Shown piece after piece: positions 33,722-38,701 of a stretch of 38,701 nucleotides of DNA. Made by a program: the position numbers and the translations under genes. The DNA comes from an uncultured Brachyspira sp. (GTDB lineage: Bacteria > Spirochaetota > Brachyspiria > Brachyspirales > Brachyspiraceae), in contig CALXXQ010000060.1 in the NCBI GenBank assembly GCA_944392715.1, positions 1 through 38,701 on the forward strand, given 5' to 3'. The notes beneath the pieces are model-generated. The model saw only the letters and a program-made list of their open reading frames with translations. It did not search any database and was not told where the DNA came from. The stretch's first letter is position 1; every line of letters starts with the position of its first letter.

Positions 33722-34393
33722 TTAAAATTTAGGTCCGTATCTATAACCAAATTGTATCCCAATATCTACATTGCCGAATGTTTCATTTTCTACAACATTT
33801 AAATAACTGCTAGTTTGAGCCCAATAATTTCCAAAATCATATCCTACATAAAAACCAAGATTTATTGCAGAGTCTATACCAACAATGAAGGAATAATCGA
33901 ATGTTGCTCTAATATAAAGTCTTGCATATATATCATGTTTTATTTCTATATTACCTATTTCAGGAGTATAGTATAAAGAATTTGGAGTTAATGTAATTTT
34001 ATATCCTACATTTAAGCCTATTGAACAAGAATAAAAATTAAATTTTGGCATTATTCCAAAATATAAATCATTATCTATAAATTTATATTTTACTGTGTCA
34101 TTATATTTAGAATATTTAGTTTCAGTATAGCTGTATCCTATAACACCTAGTAAGCTAATTCCCATTCTTTCTTTTATTTGGAACATATAACCAAGATTTG
34201 CTTCGAGACCGCCTTGAAAATTCACTTTGCCTTTAGGATTACCTTGTACTTGAACATTTTTATGAATAACTGTGATACTGATACCCAAAGGAACATTAAC
34301 TATAGCTTCAAAACCTCCTTTTACCTCTGAAAATGTAGTTTTACATATCATTATAAATAATATAATTAATGTAAATATTCTTTTTTTTATCAT
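33722..34393 (-). CDS. Outer-membrane beta-barrel protein
   Basis: A 223-residue protein with signal peptide IFTLIILFIMICKTTFS and many alternating aromatic/Gly-rich strands (GGLEANLGYMF, LYFGIMPKFNFYSCSIGLN, NLGFYVGYDFGNYWAQ, VDIGIQFGYRYGPKF). The terminal Phe is typical of barrel proteins. The fold looks like an eight-strand porin-like or OmpA-like barrel. No family name was recognised. It stands alone on the - strand between two + strand groups. Confidence 0.75.
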   Translation of the reverse strand: MIKKRIFTLIILFIMICKTTFSEVKGGFEAIVNVPLGISITVIHKNVQVQGNPKGKVNFQGGLEANLGYMFQIKERMGISLLGVIGYSYTETKYSKYNDTVKYKFIDNDLYFGIMPKFNFYSCSIGLNVGYKITLTPNSLYYTPEIGNIEIKHDIYARLYIRATFDYSFIVGIDSAINLGFYVGYDFGNYWAQTSSYLNVVENETFGNVDIGIQFGYRYGPKF

Positions 34394-34566
34394 ATAAACT
34401 CCAATAAAATTCTAAATATTAACTATATAATATTAATAATTTTAAAATTTTAGTCAATAAAAAAATATTTAAAAAAAAATACTTTACTTTTTATTATTTT
34501 TTTTATTACACTTAAATAACTTATTTATGAAAAATGTATATAATATTGTTGAGAAGGTTGCAGAAA

Positions 34567-35967
34567 ATGAGAAATAGGTATTTTATTTTGTTGATTTGTG
34601 TAGTTGTTGGGTTGTTAGTGTTTGGAGCGGTTTCATGTTCTAAAAGGTTAAATCCTTTTATTCCAAATAATAGCAGCAATGATGGTGATGGCGGAGGAGA
34701 AATAACCCCTCCTATAGATCCTCCTCCTATAGATCCTCCCGTTGAAGAGCCAGAATGGTTTTTACCTCCTGAAGAACAGGTTAAACCTTTTATGGAACAA
34801 ACTGTAATTTTTAAAAGCGAAATAGAAAATAATGATTATAGTAAACCTAAAAAAATATATAGAATACCATGAATAACAGTTTCTGAAAAAAACACTATAA
34901 TAGCTGTTGCTGATTATAGAAAAAACAGTTATAGGGATGTTGGATTCAGTGGTTCTCAAGCTATAGATATTGTTGTAAGAAGAAGCGAAGATGGAGGAAT
35001 AAATTGGTGACCTGAAATAATTATACCTCCTTTAGCTAAAAATAATACAGAATCACATGGAGACTCATTATTTTTCTCATGTAAAAATGGGGATTTAGTA
35101 GTTTTATGTGCTGCTGGAGGTGCATATAAACAAGAAGTTGGCGGCGGTTCAAAAATTATGATATCAAGAAGTACAGATGACGGACTTACTTGGAGTGATT
35201 GGAAACTTGCTGATGGTGATATAAATAATTTCAATAGAGGGGAATTATCAGGATATGCTAAGGGTTTTGCTGCTTCTGGTACAGGTGCAACACTTTTTAA
35301 TGGTACTTTAATGGGTGCTATGCTTGTTGGTGGAGGAAGTAAGGGTATAGCTGCCGCTGTTATAGTTTCTACTGATAATGGAAATACTTGGACAGTTAGA
35401 AGTATAGCTAAAAGATCTGGTAGTCAAGATGAGCCTAAAGTTGTTACTCAATTAAATGATGGAAGAATTTTATTATCTGTACGTTCAGGTAAAGTTGGAA
35501 ATCAAAGAGTGTGGTTTAAGTCTGCTGCTGATGTAGGTTCTAAATGGAATGAGATTAAGCCTAAAGGTAATTTTTATGATGGTAACTGTAATGCTGAAGG
35601 TATTTTGTTTACATCTACTAAAGAGGGATATAATAAAAATAGACTTATACATTTAGCTTTAAATTCAGGTATTGGCAGGAGAAATTTAACAGCTTTTATA
35701 AGTTATGATGAGGGAGATTCTTGGAAAGAATTAAGAGTATTGAATTCTGGAAGGTCTGGATACTCAGCATTGGCAAGGTTAAAAGATGGTACAATAGTAT
35801 CATTAGCTGAAGAACAAGCTGGATACGGATTTCCTGAAACTCCAGACCATATAGACCTTTATAATATTGTATTTAGAAGGTTTAATTTAAGATGGCTTAC
35901 ACAAAATTTACCTGAAAGTGAAAAAGATTTTTATACTCCTCCTAATCAAGCTCTCAGAAGAAGATAA
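34567..35967 (+). pseudogene. Lipoprotein exo-sialidase interrupted by two in-frame UGA codons
   Basis: One frame of 466 sense/UGA codons, with no frameshift, coding for a sialidase: lipoprotein signal (FILLICVVVGLLVFGAVSC), a Pro-rich linker (TPPIDPPPIDPP), the arginine motif YRIP, and four Asp boxes (SEDGGINW, STDDGLTW, STDNGNTW, SYDEGDSW). TGA occurs at 34870-34872, right after RIP, and at 35008-35010, right after the first Asp box. Sialidases commonly have Gly at both places; GGA to TGA is one base each. A normal stop would leave only a 101-residue lipoprotein without any catalytic part. Start chosen at 34567 (AGAAGG upstream); ATG 34534 is in frame. Recent pseudogene, read-through or sequencing error cannot be separated here. 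Confidence 0.85.
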
Positions 35968-35985
35968 TAATTTAATACTACATAA

Positions 35986-36030
35986 AACTATAAAAAAGAA
36001 AGGAATTTATTTCCTTTCTTTTTTATAGTT
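35986..36030 (+). terminator. Terminator after the sialidase gene
   Basis: A perfect 20-bp stem (35986-36005 with 36011-36030) with a 5-base loop. The right arm has a run of six T (CTTTTTT). Confidence 0.9.
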
Positions 36031-36120
36031 ATAAAATTTAATTGAAATAATAATCAAAATAATGTACTATTATGTTAAGTTAATTATGTTAATTATGTGA
36101 TAAATTTAAAGGATTTTTCT

Positions 36121-37143
36121 ATGGCTTCAGTTATTACTTTTGGAGAAATAATGCTTAGGCTTTCTCCTCCTTCAAATTTAAGATTTGTACAGACTAATTC
36201 ATTTGATGTAAGATTCGGAGGAGGCGAGGCTAATGTTTCTTTTGCTTTGTCTAATTTTGGAATAGATACTTCATTTGTTACTAAACTTCCTAATAATGAT
36301 ATAGGACAGGCTTGTATTAATGAATTAAGACGATATGGTGTGGATGTATCAAATATAGTTTTAGGCGGTAATAGAATAGGTATATATTTTCTAGAGAAAG
36401 GTGCAAGTCAAAGAGGATCTAAAGTAATATATGATAGAGCTAATTCATCAATATCGCAATGCAGCAAAGAAGATTTTGATTGGGATAAGATTTTTAATAA
36501 TGCTAAATGGTTTCATGTTACAGGTATAACTCCAGCTCTTGGAAAAAATGTTGCTGAAATTTGTATAGATGCTTGTAAAAAGGCAAAAGAAAAAGGATTA
36601 ACAGTTAGTTTGGATTTGAATTTTAGAAAGAAATTATGGACTTCAAAAGAGGCTAATGAGACTATGAGTAAATTAATGCCTTATGTTGATATATGTGTGG
36701 CAAATGAGGAAGATGCTGAAAAGGTATTTGGTATTAAGTCAAAAGATAGTAATATTATAGAAGGTAAATTATCTCATGAAGGTTATAAAGAAGTTGCCAA
36801 AGAGATAGTTAATAGATTTAATGTTAAAAAAGTTGGCATAACTTTGAGAGGTTCTATTTCAGCAAGTGAGAATTTATGGTCTTGTATGCTTTATAATGGA
36901 AGCGAATATTTTTTCTCAAAAGAGTATTTAATAAAAATAGTAGATAGGGTAGGAGGAGGAGACAGTTTTGCTGCTGGGCTTATATATTCATTTATAAATG
37001 GAAAAGATGATAGAGAAGCATTAGAGTTTGCAACTGCATCAAGTTGTTTGAAGCATTCCATTGACGGAGACTTCAATGTTGTTAGTGTTGATGAAGTTAT
37101 GACTGTTTATAATGGAGATGCTTCTGGAAGAATACAAAGATAA
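36121..37143 (+). CDS. PfkB-family sugar kinase, probable 2-keto-3-deoxygluconate kinase
   Basis: A 340-residue ribokinase/PfkB-family kinase. N-terminal marks: VITFGEIMLRLSPPSNLRFV and FDVRFGGGEANVSFALSNFG. The C-terminal PfkB signature is DRVGGGDSFAAGLIYSFING, which holds the catalytic Asp and the anion hole. The N-terminal GEIMLRLSPP and the segment SLDLNFRKKLW are typical of KdgK. It would phosphorylate 2-keto-3-deoxygluconate from hexuronate breakdown; another sugar acid or fructose is possible. The start at 36121 has AAAGGA 7 bases upstream; the frame extends to 36097. Confidence 0.86.
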   Translation: MASVITFGEIMLRLSPPSNLRFVQTNSFDVRFGGGEANVSFALSNFGIDTSFVTKLPNNDIGQACINELRRYGVDVSNIVLGGNRIGIYFLEKGASQRGSKVIYDRANSSISQCSKEDFDWDKIFNNAKWFHVTGITPALGKNVAEICIDACKKAKEKGLTVSLDLNFRKKLWTSKEANETMSKLMPYVDICVANEEDAEKVFGIKSKDSNIIEGKLSHEGYKEVAKEIVNRFNVKKVGITLRGSISASENLWSCMLYNGSEYFFSKEYLIKIVDRVGGGDSFAAGLIYSFINGKDDREALEFATASSCLKHSIDGDFNVVSVDEVMTVYNGDASGRIQR

Positions 37144-37153
37144 ATTATTATCT

Positions 37154-37330
37154 TTATTTTTTATATACATTCTGATAGCATATTTTTAAATTTTTATTAT
37201 ATTCTTTAATAATAGAACAATATTCTGTCATTATATCTATACTATATTTTATTTCTTCTTGATTTAATAATTCAATATTTATATGATTCTAATACATCAT
37301 TAATATATAATAATATAAAACAATTATAGT
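37154..37330 (-). pseudogene. Possible relic of a small gene
   Basis: On the - strand an open stretch ending at 37154 reads INIELLNQEEIKYSIDIMTE and on to a final NLKICYQNVYKK. Just upstream, another frame gives INDVLESYKY before a TGA. Together they look like the eroded C-terminal part of a helical protein with a frameshift. There is no start codon in a sensible place and no ribosome binding site, so it may equally be chance. Nothing else is seen in the 250 bases between the two kinases apart from the promoter near 37340. Confidence 0.3.
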
Positions 37331-37336
37331 AAATTC

Positions 37337-37364
37337 TTGACAATTTGTATTATTGTACTAAAAT
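37337..37364 (+). promoter_or_regulatory. Promoter of the ROK kinase gene
   Basis: TTGACA (37337-37342) and TAAAAT (37359-37364) with a 16-bp spacer, about 30 bp before the start codon at 37395. Confidence 0.7.
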
Positions 37365-37394
37365 AACATAATAAATATAATTAGGAGTATTAAA

Positions 37395-38351
37395 ATGAAA
37401 GATGTAGTTATAGCTATAGATATAGGCGGTACTTCAATGAAGGGTGCTGTTATAGAAGAAAATGGGAATATATTGCATAAAGATAATTTTGATGTTAATC
37501 CTAAACATAGCACTGATGAGCATAAAAAAGTTATTGTTGATTTTGTAGAGAAATTAAAAAGTAATATTCCTAATGATTATAAGGCTGTAGGTTTGGGTAT
37601 AGATTGCCCTGGAGTTATGAACAGAGAAACTCTTCATATGGGAGGTGCTGAAAATATTCCTGGACTTAAAGGATTAAAGTTTTCTGATATTGGAGATAAA
37701 TTTAATTTGCCTACTAAAACAGCTAATGATGCTAGTATGGCTGCTTTGGGAGAGGCTAAATATGGAAGCGGCAAAGAAAAAGATTATCAATCTGTAATGT
37801 TTGTTACTCTTGGTACTGGTGTTGGAGGCGGATTTGTACTTAATGGAAAATTATTTACAGGTTCTTTGGGAGGAGCAGGAGAGATTGGACATGTATTTGT
37901 AGTTCCTGATGGTGATAAATGTAATTGCGGTTCCAGCGGATGTATTGAACGTTATGCTTCTGCTACTGGATTTATTGCCATGGCAAAACAGAAAATTCAT
38001 AAAAATGTTATTCCTACTACTTTAACTTATGAAGAGTTAGATAAAGGAAAGGCTAAGGCTTTATTTGATGCTGCTAAAAAAGGCGATGCTTTGGCTAAAG
38101 AAACTATTGCTGAATGTTCTTATTATTTAGGTATGTCTATAGCACAGGCTTTGAATATGCTTGATTTAGATTTGGTTCTTATAGGAGGAGGTCTTTGTAA
38201 GGACTTTGATATGATGATAGAGCATATTAATAGAGGTGTAAGAAATTACGGACTTAGAATGATGGTTAATAATGTTGAAATAAAACCTGCTTCTTTAGGT
38301 AATGATGCTGGTGTTTTAGGCTGTGCTGCTTTATTTTTTAGAAATAATTAA
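37395..38351 (+). CDS. ROK-family glucokinase
   Basis: A 318-residue sugar kinase of the ROK family. ATP-binding motif AIDIGGTSMKGAVIEENG at the N-terminus, the sugar-binding GLGIDCPGVMN and TANDASMAALGEAKYG, the phosphate-2 segment FVTLGTGVGGGFVLNGKLF, and the ROK zinc motif CNCGSSGCIERYAS (about 176-189, C-x-C-G-x-x-G-C-x-E) are all visible. Glucose is the likeliest substrate; N-acetylmannosamine or another hexose is possible given the sialidase nearby. TTAGGAG precedes the start. Confidence 0.92.
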   Translation: MKDVVIAIDIGGTSMKGAVIEENGNILHKDNFDVNPKHSTDEHKKVIVDFVEKLKSNIPNDYKAVGLGIDCPGVMNRETLHMGGAENIPGLKGLKFSDIGDKFNLPTKTANDASMAALGEAKYGSGKEKDYQSVMFVTLGTGVGGGFVLNGKLFTGSLGGAGEIGHVFVVPDGDKCNCGSSGCIERYASATGFIAMAKQKIHKNVIPTTLTYEELDKGKAKALFDAAKKGDALAKETIAECSYYLGMSIAQALNMLDLDLVLIGGGLCKDFDMMIEHINRGVRNYGLRMMVNNVEIKPASLGNDAGVLGCAALFFRNN

Positions 38352-38385
38352 TTGTAAATGATTGAATAATTTATTTAAAATAATT

Positions 38386-38420
38386 AAGGCTTACTAATAT
38401 ATTATTAGCAAGCCTTTTAT
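38386..38420. terminator. Terminator between the ROK kinase and clpB
   Basis: AAGGCTT-A-CTAATA (38386-38399) pairs with TATTAG-C-AAGCCTT (38403-38416) with one mismatch, then T-rich sequence on the + side. Its position between converging genes suggests both use it. Confidence 0.85.
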
Positions 38421-38438
38421 TTTTATGAAATTAAAATA

Positions 38439-38701
38439 TTATTTTTCAAAAACTAAACTATCTCCTGATTTTTTTACCTTTATAGTATCTCCTTCTAAAT
38501 ATTTGCCTGCTAGCATTTCTTTAGCTAAAGGATTTTCTATATATGTTTGTATAGCTCTTTTTAATGGTCTTGCTCCAAATTGAGGATCATAACCAATATC
38601 AGCAATATAATCTATAGCTTCATCGCTTACATCTAAAGTTATTCTTCTGTCTTTAAGTCTGTTAGCAACTCTTGCTATTTGATTTCTTACTATCTCAGCA
38701 A
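38439..38701 (-). CDS. clpB: ATP-dependent chaperone ClpB, C-terminal end (partial)
   Basis: The window edge cuts this gene; 87 codons are present, ending at a TAA at 38439. The translation has VRNQIARVANRLKDRRITLD, then the highly conserved D2-small-domain motif GYDPQFGARPLKRAIQTYIE and NPLAKEMLAG. This matches the ClpB/Hsp100 C-terminal domain, a hexameric disaggregase that works with DnaK. ClpC could share the motif, but the tail after it is short, as in ClpB. Confidence 0.9.
   Translation of the reverse strand, partial: AEIVRNQIARVANRLKDRRITLDVSDEAIDYIADIGYDPQFGARPLKRAIQTYIENPLAKEMLAGKYLEGDTIKVKKSGDSLVFEK

Noticed and set aside
34870-35010. Genome-wide reassignment of UGA from stop to amino acid
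   Set aside because: Several genes here end in UGA right at the start of the next gene (eutT at 1090, pduL at 1718, the PduS-like gene at 4884, the small gene at 5748). UGA therefore works as a stop in this genome.
34870-35010. Selenocysteine at the two sialidase UGA codons
   Set aside because: The surrounding motifs expect Gly, not Cys, and I saw no obvious SECIS-like hairpin right after either codon.
1-38701. CRISPR arrays, tRNA or rRNA genes
   Set aside because: I found no regularly spaced repeats, no tRNA T-arm (GGTTCRANNCC) in a cloverleaf context, and no rRNA-like segment.

Overview
The DNA is AT-rich, uses A/T-ending codons, and carries short AAGGAG-type ribosome binding sites and many lipoproteins. 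The gene families (double-membrane lipoproteins, a TonB-dependent receptor, class I ribonucleotide reductase, a microcompartment ethanolamine locus, a sialidase) suggest an anaerobic gut spirochaete, most likely Brachyspira. The genus is inferred from general resemblance; no marker gene was tested.

Region 1 (1-9045, + strand) is the distal half of an ethanolamine-utilisation microcompartment operon: eutM, eutT, pduL, eutJ, a Firmicute-type Eut protein, eutN, a PduS-like Fe-S flavoprotein, a PduT-like shell protein, a stand-alone EutQ N-terminal module, another BMC shell protein, eutH, a lipoprotein HAD phosphatase and a cupin-only eutQ. Many genes overlap by ATGA or are 0-2 bases apart. The lyase (eutBC) and aldehyde dehydrogenase (eutE) are not in the window and presumably lie upstream of base 1. 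A strong bidirectional hairpin separates this operon from a convergent one.

Region 2 (9059-16570, - strand) holds eutG and eutA with their own promoter, then a TonB-dependent receptor and four small lipoprotein genes. Two near-identical cobalamin riboswitches precede two of the lipoproteins. The lyase reaction and its reactivation by EutA depend on adenosylcobalamin, and EutT makes that cofactor, so I read this block as a B12-uptake module attached to a B12-dependent pathway. One of the riboswitch-controlled lipoproteins is broken by a 5-bp tandem duplication.

Region 3 (16618-19513, + strand) is a three-gene ABC importer of the TrpX/BMP-like type with a consensus promoter and a terminator. 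It is followed at 19521-19867 by a GC-richer, hairpin-rich element with 27-bp terminal inverted repeats, MITE-like.

Region 4 (19876-24221, - strand) is the phosphate system pstS-pstCA-pstB-phoU, in which the two permeases are fused into one protein. Region 5 (24330-27850, - strand) is nrdB-nrdA. Region 6 (27920-33711, + strand) has a Xaa-His dipeptidase, an OPT oligopeptide transporter, a small PqqD-like protein, and cysK-cysE.

Region 7 (33722-38701) has an outer-membrane barrel protein (-), a lipoprotein sialidase whose frame is interrupted by two UGA codons, a KdgK-like sugar kinase, a ROK glucokinase, and the C-terminal end of ClpB (-) running off the window. The points most worth a second look are the two B12 riboswitches with their lipoprotein/TonB cluster, the two in-frame UGAs in the sialidase, the 5-bp frameshift, the inverted-repeat element, the split EutQ and the phosphatase inside the eut operon.
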